A stretch of DNA of 6,552 nucleotides from Thermodesulfobacteriota bacterium (lineage in GTDB: Bacteria; Desulfobacterota; DSM-4660; Desulfatiglandales; HGW-15). Below, piece by piece: positions 1 through 6,441 of this stretch. The translations under genes were made by a program, and so were the position numbers. Below the pieces are notes generated by a model. That model saw nothing but the letters and a program-made list of their open reading frames with translations, was not told the origin of the DNA and did no database searches. The stretch is from contig JALOPA010000113.1 of assembly GCA_025454125.1 (NCBI GenBank), positions 1-6,552 on the forward strand, given 5' to 3'. The number at the start of each line of letters is the position of its first letter. Position 1 is the stretch's first letter.

Positions 1-1386
1 GGGGTAGTCTGTGATCGCTCGAAGGTGGCCGGCGGATCGGGCGTGGTGTGTATCATGGGCGACAAGAAACTCAAGGCTGTCGTCGCGTCGGGGGAGGGCG
101 GATCCGTCGGGGTTGCAAGGCCTGAGGCATTCTTCAAAGCCGTGGACACCGCGCTCAGGAAGGTAAGAGAGTCCCTCCTCAGCGAGGGTATGCGAAAGAC
201 GACGCTGGCAGGTCGCTGGAGTGATCCCCACTCGCCCAACTGGGATTTCCTGATCTGCGCCCGCAACGGGCAGGACGACTTCTGGCCCATGGAAAAGCGG
301 GTGCGTATGGCTGATCCGAAAACCGGTTTCCCAAAGAACCGGAAGCGCATTTCAGCCTGCTTTATGTGTCCCGTGGGATGCATGCCCTTTTCCGAGATCA
401 CTGAAGGAAAGTATGCCGGAACCTCCGGAGAAGGGTTCTGGAGCAACACGATCATGAATGCGGTCAGACTCGACATCTCTGATCCGGACGGCATCACCAA
501 GGCATGGATCCTGGCGAACGAACTGGGTCTGGACACGGATTTTGCGGCCAACGTGGCTTCCTGGGCCTTCGAATGTTTTGAGAAAGGAATTCTCACGGAA
601 CAAGAAACGGAGGGCCTCAAACTGCAATGGGGTGACGCGGATGCGTTCATCGAGTTGATGAAAAGGGTGGCCTATCGTCAGGGCATCGGGGATCTTTTGG
701 CTCACGGGGTGAGGGAAGCGTCGAAACGATTGGGGAAAGGATCGGAGGCCTTTGCCGTCCACATGAAAGGTCAGGACACCATCGAACCCTTCAGGACCCC
801 GAAGGGATGGGCGCTGGGTGTAGCCACGTCCCCAGTGGCGGGTAGGCACCTGAGGGGGACCTCCATCGGAGGCGCGCGCTTCGGCCCCAAAGGGATTGAC
901 TTTTCAGCACATACCTACGAGGATCAACCGAAACACGTCGTGTGGCAGTCCTTGACCAAAGAGATGGAGGACATGATGGGTATCTGCGTCTATGTAGGAA
1001 CCTGGTCGGGCGCGTATGCCCTGGAGCCTTCAGACTATGTGGCTCTGGCCAACGCCGCCCTGGGCTTGGAGCTCACGGAAGAAACGCTCTTCACCATGGC
1101 CCGGCGCTCCTACAATCTTGAAAAGGCCTTTAATACCCTCCACACGGACATGGGCCGGGAGGATGACCTGCCGCCCAGGCGATTCATGGAAGAGCCCGTC
1201 AAGGAAGGGCCTTACAAGGGCTACCGGTGCGAGAAGGAGAACTGGGATCGCATGCTGGATGAATTCTATGATCTCCAGGGATGGGACAGGGAAACCGGTC
1301 TCCAGACCCGATCGACTCTGGAGGCCCTGGGCCTGCAGCAGGTTTCACAAAAACTGAAAGAGGCGGGAAAACTGATTGATCAGTAG
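1..1386 (+). CDS. Aldehyde:ferredoxin oxidoreductase (AOR) family protein, 5'-truncated
   Basis: Cytoplasmic tungsten- or molybdenum-bis-pterin enzyme of the AOR family, which oxidises aldehydes to acids with ferredoxin or, in the BamB branch, serves in benzoyl-CoA reduction. The frame is open from base 1, so the start lies outside the window; 461 residues are visible, and about 150-200 N-terminal residues of a usual 600-650 are missing. Numbering from base 1, three iron-sulfur cysteines form a C-x2-C-x3-C motif (C120, C123, C127, within CFMCPVGC) and the fourth is C329 in DMMGIC. That motif and NELGLD (173-178) match the two DxxGLC/D pterin-binding motifs of Pyrococcus AOR, the first with Asn in place of Asp. 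The C-terminus has the family pattern LPPRRF, then a GWD segment and LEALGL. An internal GTG at base 25 is not the true start because the family match continues upstream of it. The substrate cannot be told. The gene lies 63 bases before the transporter genes with no terminator between, so co-transcription is likely. Confidence 0.9.
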   Translation, partial: GVVCDRSKVAGGSGVVCIMGDKKLKAVVASGEGGSVGVARPEAFFKAVDTALRKVRESLLSEGMRKTTLAGRWSDPHSPNWDFLICARNGQDDFWPMEKRVRMADPKTGFPKNRKRISACFMCPVGCMPFSEITEGKYAGTSGEGFWSNTIMNAVRLDISDPDGITKAWILANELGLDTDFAANVASWAFECFEKGILTEQETEGLKLQWGDADAFIELMKRVAYRQGIGDLLAHGVREASKRLGKGSEAFAVHMKGQDTIEPFRTPKGWALGVATSPVAGRHLRGTSIGGARFGPKGIDFSAHTYEDQPKHVVWQSLTKEMEDMMGICVYVGTWSGAYALEPSDYVALANAALGLELTEETLFTMARRSYNLEKAFNTLHTDMGREDDLPPRRFMEEPVKEGPYKGYRCEKENWDRMLDEFYDLQGWDRETGLQTRSTLEALGLQQVSQKLKEAGKLIDQ

Positions 1387-1433
1387 AGGATGCTGTCAGC
1401 CCTGCGGGATGGGGTTTAGAAACCATGAAAAAT

Positions 1434-1440
1434 GAGGAGG
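1434..1440 (+). promoter_or_regulatory. Ribosome binding site deciding the binding-protein start
   Basis: GAGGAGG lies 9 bases before the ATG at 1450. An in-frame ATG at 1432 overlaps this site and has no Shine-Dalgarno of its own, so the start at 1450 is preferred. It also gives a cleaner signal peptide. Confidence 0.8.
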
Positions 1441-1449
1441 AGTGAAGCC

Positions 1450-2625
1450 ATGAGAGTATCGACAAGAATCTGTGTGGTTGTTTCGTGCGTCTTCTTTCTT
1501 GGATTGCTGGTTTTTCCCTTTGCCGCGGCGGCGGAGAAGAAGACCGTGAAGATCGGCTTTATCGGCCCCCTGACCGGTCCCAACGCCGCCTTCGGCCTGG
1601 GAGCCAGAAACGGCGCGGATCTTGCGGTCAAAGAGACCAACCGCGAGGGGAAAGCCCCCTACACGTATGAACTGGTGGTCATGGATGACGCCTCGGATCC
1701 CAGCACGGGCGTGAGCGTGGCCACGAAGCTATGCACCGTGGACAAGGTCGCGGCGGCCACCACCCACTTCAACAGCCCGGTCGGTCTTGCCACCATCCAT
1801 GTCTTCCACCGTTACACGACGCCCCAGGTTTTCTGGGGAGGGATCCATCCGGACATCACCTACAAGCACAATTTCCCGGAAGTGACGAGAGTCTGTGCAA
1901 ACACGATCGTTGAACATGCCCAGTTGGTGGACTTCGTGTTCAAGAAAAAGGGATATGACGGGTGGAGCCTCATCTATGACACCACCAGCTACGGCACGAG
2001 CTGCAATAACGCGGTGAAAAAGGCCCTGAGCGAGGGGGGCGCGAAAGTCCTTTCGGAGGATGGCGTTCCTGTCGGCACCCAGGATTTCAGGCCTATCCTG
2101 TCGCGCATCAAGGCCATGAATCCCGTGCCCAAAGTGATTTACTACGGCGGCGTGGTGACCGAGGCGGCACTGATCAAGCGGCAAATGGCCGAGATGGGCA
2201 TGTCCAACTACCTCTATTGCGGCGTCACCGGATTCGACTCCGAGACCTTCAACAAGACCGCGGGAGGCGATGCCGAGGGGACGGTCATTGTGGGAAAGAA
2301 GGTCATCGGTGAGGACTCTGCATTTGTGAAAGCCTACACGGCGGAAGGGTACAAGGAGTACTACGAGGCCACCGGTCCTTACGCCTACGACGCGACCGGC
2401 CTGATCATTGCGGCCATCAACAAGGTGGGCCCCAACGACAAGGCTCTTCTGGCCAAGGCCATCCGGGGCATGGAGTACCACGGGGTTCTGGGGCTGACGA
2501 AGTTCGACGACTTCGGTCAGACTGTGACGGGCGGTTTGACCCTGAAGGTGAGCGAGGGTGGACAGTGGGTGGCCTGGGAGACGTCCGCCTACGCCAAGGG
2601 CACCAAAGCGTTGCCGAAGAAGTAA
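1450..2625 (+). CDS. livK: Periplasmic binding protein of a LIV-type ABC importer
   Basis: This 391-residue solute-binding protein (Peripla_BP_6 / HAAT family) would capture a ligand in the periplasm and deliver it to the two permeases encoded next. Residues 1-28 form a Sec signal peptide: Arg2 and Arg6, a hydrophobic core (about 7-24) and a probable cleavage after the AAAA run near residue 28. The mature protein opens with VKIGFIGPLTGPNAAFG (33-49), the standard family start. Further family landmarks are a DDASDP stretch (79-84), an HFNS turn (106-109), YGTS (181-184), a YYGG strand (231-234) and a TAGGDAEG segment (270-277). In a by-eye alignment with E. coli LivJ recalled from memory, the serine contact is kept (S109), but the Thr and Glu that hold the ligand amino group appear as I132 and T260. 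An amino acid ligand is therefore doubtful. The symbol denotes family and operon position, not a proven substrate. Length is normal. Confidence 0.93.
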   Translation: MRVSTRICVVVSCVFFLGLLVFPFAAAAEKKTVKIGFIGPLTGPNAAFGLGARNGADLAVKETNREGKAPYTYELVVMDDASDPSTGVSVATKLCTVDKVAAATTHFNSPVGLATIHVFHRYTTPQVFWGGIHPDITYKHNFPEVTRVCANTIVEHAQLVDFVFKKKGYDGWSLIYDTTSYGTSCNNAVKKALSEGGAKVLSEDGVPVGTQDFRPILSRIKAMNPVPKVIYYGGVVTEAALIKRQMAEMGMSNYLYCGVTGFDSETFNKTAGGDAEGTVIVGKKVIGEDSAFVKAYTAEGYKEYYEATGPYAYDATGLIIAAINKVGPNDKALLAKAIRGMEYHGVLGLTKFDDFGQTVTGGLTLKVSEGGQWVAWETSAYAKGTKALPKK

Positions 2626-2628
2626 CCC

Positions 2629-3552
2629 ATGGCGCATTTCATTGAAATTGTTTTTATCGCCCTGATGCTCAGCAGCACCTATATCCTGATTGCCGTGGGG
2701 TTCACCCTCTTTTTCGGGGCCATCGATATCGTTCAGTTCGCCCACGGGGACGTGGCCATGCTGGGCGCCTTTGTCGCTATCATTCTCTATGGTCTGGCGG
2801 AGGCGACCGGCATGACCCGCGCTCTCCCCATGGCCGTGTGGGTCATGGGCGTGATTTTTTTCACCCTGATCATTACGGGGGCCCTGGGTGTTCTTTTCGA
2901 AAGGGCGGTGGTCAAGCCTTTTCGCAAATCCCCTCTGTTGATGGTGCTTGTGGCTACCGTTGCCCTCGGCATCATCATCCGGGAATCGGTGCGGCTTTTT
3001 TATCCCGAGGGAAGCAACCCGCAGGTTTTTCCCAAGTTCTTTCCCCAGGCGAGCTTCCAAGTGGGCCCTCTCTACTTCCGCGCCGAGCATCTCATGATCT
3101 TAGGCATCAGCCTGCTTCTCATTGTGGGGATGATGCTCTTTATCAACAAGACGAAGATCGGCCTTGCCATCCGAGCGATTTCCCAGAACATCGAAGCTGC
3201 AAGCCTTATGGGCATCAATCCGGATGTCACCATCATGATCACTTTTTTTGCCGGGTCTCTGCTCGCCGGAATTGCCGGTGTCTTGACCGGGACCTACTTT
3301 AGCGTGGTCAAGTTCGACATCGGCTTGATGGGAGGGATAAAGGGTTTTTCCGCCGCCGTGGTCGGGGGCCTGGGCAATTTCAACGGGGCCATCCTCGGGG
3401 GCCTCACGCTCGGCGTTGTGGAGACGTTTGCGAGTGCCTACATCCCGGGAGGAACCGCCTACAAGGACGTCTATGCTTTCATCATCGTCATTTTCTTCCT
3501 GGTCTTTAAACCCTCAGGCCTCCTTGGCCAAAAGGTCTACGACAAAGTCTAA
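2629..3552 (+). CDS. livH: LIV-type ABC importer permease, LivH family
   Basis: An inner-membrane permease of 307 residues, normal for the family, forming half of the translocation channel. The N-terminus carries the LivH signature: a first helix (about 8-30), then FGAIDIVQFAHGDVAMLGAF (29-48). A second landmark is LLMVLVATVALGIIIRES (103-120). The cytoplasmic EAA loop that docks on the ATPases spans about 175-214 and includes TKIGLAIRAISQN and ASLMGIN, ending in LLAGIAG. A glycine-rich GGLGNFNGAILGG segment (246-258) and the C-terminal FKPSGLLG are also typical. About eight hydrophobic segments can be seen. The ATG follows the preceding stop by 3 bases. Only a weak GAAGAAG lies upstream, inside the end of the binding-protein gene, which suggests translational coupling. 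Confidence 0.95.
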   Translation: MAHFIEIVFIALMLSSTYILIAVGFTLFFGAIDIVQFAHGDVAMLGAFVAIILYGLAEATGMTRALPMAVWVMGVIFFTLIITGALGVLFERAVVKPFRKSPLLMVLVATVALGIIIRESVRLFYPEGSNPQVFPKFFPQASFQVGPLYFRAEHLMILGISLLLIVGMMLFINKTKIGLAIRAISQNIEAASLMGINPDVTIMITFFAGSLLAGIAGVLTGTYFSVVKFDIGLMGGIKGFSAAVVGGLGNFNGAILGGLTLGVVETFASAYIPGGTAYKDVYAFIIVIFFLVFKPSGLLGQKVYDKV

Positions 3553-3556
3553 GGAG
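3551..3556 (+). promoter_or_regulatory. Ribosome binding site of livM, overlapping the livH stop codon
   Basis: AAGGAG shares two bases with the TAA stop of livH (3550-3552) and lies 11 bases before the ATG at 3568, a slightly long spacing. The overlap suggests that ribosomes ending livH re-initiate on livM. Confidence 0.65.
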
Positions 3557-3567
3557 AGGGTCCAACC

Positions 3568-4710
3568 ATGAAAAAAGGCCTCGGCGGTTTGCTTCTGCTC
3601 CTGTTCCTTGAGTCCCTTTTTTTCGCTCTTGTTCTGGTGTTTCTGATTGTGGAAGAGATTATTCCCATCCTGGCGGTGATCCTGGGAACGGTCGTCCTCA
3701 GCTTTGTGTTGGTCAAGTACGAAAGGCTGAATGCGGGTTTGCAGGACCTCTTCGACCATTACAAGAAGACGGCCGTTGCATGGGGACTGATCTTCGTTCT
3801 CGGCCTCCCCTTCATCCTGCACGATAGCCCTTATCTCATCCACTTGCTTTTCCTGGCAGGGCTTTTCGCGGTGCTGGCCATCGGGCTGGATTTCCAGGTG
3901 GGCTCCACCCACCTGGTCAATTTCGCCACTGCCGCGGATTATGGGGTGGGCGCGTACACCGCCGCCCTTCTCGCCGTTCACTTCGGTTGGTCCTTTTGGA
4001 TTATCCTGCCCCTGAGCGGGTTGGCCGCCGCCCTTTTCGGATTTCTCTTGGGTCTTCCCACCATGAAGACGAAGACCTACTATCTTTCCCTGGTCACCAT
4101 GGCCGTTGGGCTCATCATCTATCTTCTACTTAACAACCTGAGCTGGACCGGAGGGCCGGACGGGATTGCCGGGATTCCCTATCCCACCATCGGCGGTTTT
4201 TCCCTGGGGGACTCGGTGCGCATCTTCGGAATGGAGCTGCCCTTTCAGGCCAATTTTTACTACCTGGTTCTCGTGATTCTTTTTATTGAATTCGTGGTGG
4301 CCCGCCGTCTCTACCAATCCAAAATCGGGCTCGCGTGGAATGCCATCCGGGACGACGAGATTGCCGCCGCTTGCCAGGGGATCGATGTCACGGGAAGCAA
4401 GATCATGGCCTTTTACACCAATGCCTTTTTCGACGGCCTGGCCGGGGCGATCTATGCCTTCAACGTGGGGTTCATCTCACCTGAGAATTTCGCCTTCATG
4501 CTTTCCGTTATCGTGGTGACCATGGTCATCATCGGCGGGATGGGAAATGTGACCGGCGTGATCTTCGGGGCCGTGATCATGACGCTGATTCCTGAAAAAT
4601 TCCAGGTCGTCCAGTCCTACAGGTTGTGGCTTTTCGCTCTCATCATCATCATCATGCTGCTGGCCAGGCCGAAAGGGCTGTTCCCGCAAAAGACACGGCA
4701 GTATGCCTAA
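3568..4710 (+). CDS. livM: LIV-type ABC importer permease, LivM family, with N-terminal extension
   Basis: Second inner-membrane permease (380 residues), paired with LivH. Residues 1-85 add about three hydrophobic segments (about 7-28, 31-49, 70-85) before the conserved core. A similar extension occurs in E. coli LivM, whereas many relatives are about 320 residues long. The core shows the family GAYTAALL (127-134), LGLPTMKTKTYYLSLVTMA (161-179) and TGGPDGIAGIP (194-204). The EAA loop (about 251-290) reads SKIGLAWNAIRDDEIAA, then GID, ending in FFDGLAGAIYAF. The GGMGNVTGVIFGA segment (323-335) and C-terminal ARPKGLFP (366-373) are also standard. The stretch HLVNFATAADYG (115-126) replaces the usual small-residue and phenylalanine-rich 'sFGhaaFfgiG' pattern. 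The gene sits 15 bases after livH. Confidence 0.94.
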   Translation: MKKGLGGLLLLLFLESLFFALVLVFLIVEEIIPILAVILGTVVLSFVLVKYERLNAGLQDLFDHYKKTAVAWGLIFVLGLPFILHDSPYLIHLLFLAGLFAVLAIGLDFQVGSTHLVNFATAADYGVGAYTAALLAVHFGWSFWIILPLSGLAAALFGFLLGLPTMKTKTYYLSLVTMAVGLIIYLLLNNLSWTGGPDGIAGIPYPTIGGFSLGDSVRIFGMELPFQANFYYLVLVILFIEFVVARRLYQSKIGLAWNAIRDDEIAAACQGIDVTGSKIMAFYTNAFFDGLAGAIYAFNVGFISPENFAFMLSVIVVTMVIIGGMGNVTGVIFGAVIMTLIPEKFQVVQSYRLWLFALIIIIMLLARPKGLFPQKTRQYA

Positions 4711-4714
4711 GCCT

Positions 4715-4721
4715 GGAGGTG
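4715..4721 (+). promoter_or_regulatory. Ribosome binding site deciding a TTG start for livG
   Basis: GGAGGTG, a near-perfect Shine-Dalgarno, begins 5 bases after the livM stop and lies 6 bases before the TTG at 4728. No ATG occurs in frame nearby. Longer versions reaching back to 4626 would run into livM and have no comparable site. Confidence 0.75.
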
Positions 4722-4727
4722 AAGGCA

Positions 4728-5519
4728 TTGGACGATCGATACATTCTTCAGATTCGGAACCTCTCAATCTACTTCGGCGGGCTTGCAGCCGTCAATGGGG
4801 TCAACCTGAATGTTCCCTACGGTAAGACGGTCGGGCTCATCGGACCCAACGGATCCGGAAAGACGACCTTCTTCAATCTTGTTTCCGGGATCTACAAGCC
4901 CTCCGAAGGAGAGATCTGGTTCAAGAACGAAAACCTGACGGGACAGAAATCCCACCAGATCACCAGGAGAGGCATGGCCAGGACCTTTCAGAACAATCGT
5001 CTTTTCTGGCAATTGAGCATCCTCGACAACGTGATCCTCGGCATGTACACCAAGCAACAGGCCGGGCTGGTCGACGTCCTTTTTCGCTACAAAAGGGTCA
5101 AGAAGGAACTGGCCGAGTGTGCGAGCCGGGCCATGAAGATCCTGCGCTATTTCAGCCCCGAACTGACCGAGCAGCACCAGCGCCTTGTCTCCGACCTCTC
5201 GCAGGGAGACAGGCGACGCGTGGAGATTTGCCGGGCCCTTGCTTCGGATCCCGACCTTCTCCTTCTCGACGAACCCTCCGCCGGCATGTCTCCAGAGGAA
5301 ACAGACAAGCTGATGGAAGACATCGGCAAGGTCAGGGAGAGGTTCAGGGACCTCAGTATCATCCTCATCGAGCATGATATGACGGTTATTCAAAATATCG
5401 CCGAGCATGTCTTTGTGTTCAATTACGGAAAGAAAATCGCCGAAGGACCTTACGCCGACATCGCGGTTAACGAGGAGGTCCTGGAGGCGTACCTGGGAAA
5501 GGAAACGGACGATGCTTGA
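4728..5519 (+). CDS. livG: LIV-type ABC importer ATP-binding protein, LivG family
   Basis: A cytoplasmic ATPase of 263 residues that pairs with LivF to drive uptake. The start is taken as TTG at 4728 because GGAGGTG lies just upstream and the family homology begins a few residues later (ILQIRNLSIYFGGLAAVN, 6-23). Motifs in order: Walker A GPNGSGKTT (39-47), Q-loop TFQNNRLF (86-93), signature LSQGDRRR (157-164), Walker B LLLLDEPSAGM (177-187) and switch histidine in IEHDM (214-218). The FGGLAAVNGV start, the RTFQ stretch and the C-terminal GPYADIAVNEEVLEAYLG-like tail are LivG hallmarks. The signature differs from the usual LSYGQQRR by Tyr-to-Gln, Gln-to-Asp and Gln-to-Arg, while its Ser and Gly are kept, so activity is expected. 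The stop overlaps the next gene's start by 8 bases. Confidence 0.94.
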   Translation: MDDRYILQIRNLSIYFGGLAAVNGVNLNVPYGKTVGLIGPNGSGKTTFFNLVSGIYKPSEGEIWFKNENLTGQKSHQITRRGMARTFQNNRLFWQLSILDNVILGMYTKQQAGLVDVLFRYKRVKKELAECASRAMKILRYFSPELTEQHQRLVSDLSQGDRRRVEICRALASDPDLLLLDEPSAGMSPEETDKLMEDIGKVRERFRDLSIILIEHDMTVIQNIAEHVFVFNYGKKIAEGPYADIAVNEEVLEAYLGKETDDA

Positions 5520-6228
5520 ACTCAAGGGCATTTGGGCCCAGTACGACGAGAAGGTTATCGTCTTGAGAAATATCTCCATGAAGGTTCCCGACGGGTCGAT
5601 CACCTGCGTTCTCGGTCCGAACGGCGCGGGCAAGACGACTCTCATCAAAAGCATTGTGAACCTTGTCAGGCCCCGAAAAGGTGAGATCACCTTTTCGGGC
5701 TCGCGTATTGAGCGACTGAGGACACACCAGATCATCAAGCTGGGAATCTCCGTGGTCCCCGAAGGGCGCCAGCTTTTTCCAAAACTAACCGTGGCGGAAA
5801 CCCTTCGGATGGGCGCCTATTTCGAAAATGATCCCCGGGTGATCCGTCAGAGGATGGAAGAACTTTCGGACATTTTTCCCATCATCAAAGAGCGACGCCA
5901 CCAACTGGCAGGCACGCTGAGCGGCGGAGAACTCGGCATGCTTTCCATTGCCCGGGCCCTGATGGCCAAGCCGAAGATGATGATCCTTGACGAACCCTCC
6001 CTTGGGCTTTCCCCCATTATGACAGGCCGCGTCTTCAAAACAATCCATGACATCAGCTGCACAGGGATCACCATCCTCATCATTGAGCAGAACGCCAGGA
6101 AGTCGCTCCGCATCTCGTCTTACGGGTACATCATGCAAAAAGGAGAAGTAATGGGAGAAGGCGATGCGGCTTTCTTGAAAGAGTGCGAGATCATAAAGAA
6201 GGCTTACTTATGTGGGAGCCGGAAATGA
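5512..6228 (+). CDS. livF: LIV-type ABC importer ATP-binding protein, LivF family
   Basis: Partner ATPase of LivG, 238 residues, the usual LivF length. The ATG at 5512 lies inside the end of livG (ATGCTTGA overlap) and is preceded by AAAGGA at 5498-5503. A GTG or ATG further upstream would add residues with no family similarity. Motifs: Walker A GPNGAGKTT (35-43), Q-loop with the LivF-typical PEGRQLFPKLTV (83-94), signature LSGGELGML (136-144), Walker B MMILDEPSLGL (156-166) and IEQNA (191-195). In the last, Gln stands where other ABC ATPases have the switch His; this is normal for LivF. The signature tail reads ELGML rather than the common EQQML, a notable change next to the LSGGE core. Translational coupling to livG is likely from the overlap. 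No internal break is seen. This is the last gene of the transporter run. Confidence 0.94.
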   Translation: MLELKGIWAQYDEKVIVLRNISMKVPDGSITCVLGPNGAGKTTLIKSIVNLVRPRKGEITFSGSRIERLRTHQIIKLGISVVPEGRQLFPKLTVAETLRMGAYFENDPRVIRQRMEELSDIFPIIKERRHQLAGTLSGGELGMLSIARALMAKPKMMILDEPSLGLSPIMTGRVFKTIHDISCTGITILIIEQNARKSLRISSYGYIMQKGEVMGEGDAAFLKECEIIKKAYLCGSRK

Positions 6229-6250
6229 GACGGCCTGCGTCAAGCCAATC

Positions 6251-6291
6251 ATCGAAATTTCCCCTCCTCTCATGAAAGGGGAAATTTCGAT
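6251..6291 (+). terminator. Perfect 15-bp hairpin after livF, possible operon end
   Basis: Arms at 6251-6265 (ATCGAAATTTCCCCT) and 6277-6291 are exact reverse complements with an 11-base loop, starting 23 bases after the livF stop. The arms are AT-rich outside and C/G-rich near the loop. No T-run follows directly: the next is five Ts at 6308-6312, 16 bases on. A classical intrinsic terminator is therefore not fully met. It could be a factor-assisted terminator, an mRNA 3'-end stabiliser or a protein-binding palindrome. Confidence 0.6.
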
Positions 6292-6313
6292 AGATGGAGG
6301 GCGGAAGTTTTTG

Positions 6314-6342
6314 TTGACAGATAAAATATTATATATCAAAAT
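6314..6342 (+). promoter_or_regulatory. Candidate sigma-70 promoter for the GntR-type regulator
   Basis: A perfect TTGACA -35 box (6314-6319) is followed after 17 bases by CAAAAT (6337-6342), a 4-of-6 match to TATAAT. It points toward the regulator gene, whose ATG is 112 bases after the -10 box. The -10 box lies within the palindrome at 6322-6360, so binding there would be expected to block or alter transcription. The -10 is weak and unconfirmed. Confidence 0.4.
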
Positions 6343-6360
6343 CTGATATATCATATTTTA
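6322..6360. promoter_or_regulatory. Long near-perfect palindrome, candidate operator
   Basis: Two 17-base arms, 6322-6338 (TAAAATATTATATATCA) and 6344-6360 (TGATATATCATATTTTA), are reverse complements with one mismatch and a 5-base spacer AAATC. The right arm contains a perfect 10-bp palindrome TGATATATCA (6344-6353), and the left arm holds a near copy, TTATATATCA (6329-6338), centred 15 bases away. It overlaps the candidate promoter and lies 94 bases before the GntR gene, a usual place for an autoregulatory operator. The sequence does not match the TNGTNNNACNA pattern known for FadR-type GntR proteins, so the cognate protein is uncertain. The low GC of the region makes chance short matches easier, but 16 of 17 paired positions is hard to explain that way. 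Confidence 0.55.
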
Positions 6361-6441
6361 GGTTTTTAAGCCAACCATCTGAAATTATGTTATTTGTTTG
6401 CAGTGACAGCGACAAATTTCATTTTCTATTTTTGATCATTT

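Noticed and set aside
1413..1424. Inverted repeat GGTTT-AG-AAACC between the AOR gene and livK
   Set aside because: The 2-base loop is too short for a stable RNA hairpin, the stem is only 5 bp and no T-run follows.
1425..1445. Six-codon ATG frame (MKNEEE, then stop) before livK
   Set aside because: It consists largely of the ribosome binding site itself, has no site of its own upstream, and shows no run of regulatory codons, so a leader peptide is not supported.
1480..1488. Possible lipobox (V-V-S-C ending at Cys13) in the binding protein
   Set aside because: The Cys lies too close to the N-terminus and the hydrophobic core continues past it to residue 24. The AAAA stretch near residue 28 is a better cleavage region for a soluble periplasmic protein.
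1729..3090. 453-codon open frame on the minus strand opposite livK and livH
   Set aside because: Its translation is rich in His, Gly, Asp and Arg with no recognisable domain, it spans two well-supported genes on the other strand, and long antisense frames are expected in GC-rich coding DNA.
4641..4655. Five CAT triplets in a row
   Set aside because: In the livM frame they encode part of a transmembrane run of isoleucines and a methionine. The apparent histidine run is in another frame.
6308..6312. Five Ts after the 15-bp hairpin as a terminator U-tract
   Set aside because: They lie 16 bases beyond the stem, too far to act as the U-tract of an intrinsic terminator.
6328..6333. Perfect TATAAT on the minus strand
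   Set aside because: No -35 match at a proper distance (2 of 6 at 17 bases), it would transcribe antisense into livF, and such hexamers are frequent by chance in this AT-rich patch.
6392..6417. ATTTGT...ACAAAT inverted repeat before the regulator gene
   Set aside because: Only 6 bp with a 14-base gap and poor inner pairing; expected by chance at this base composition.
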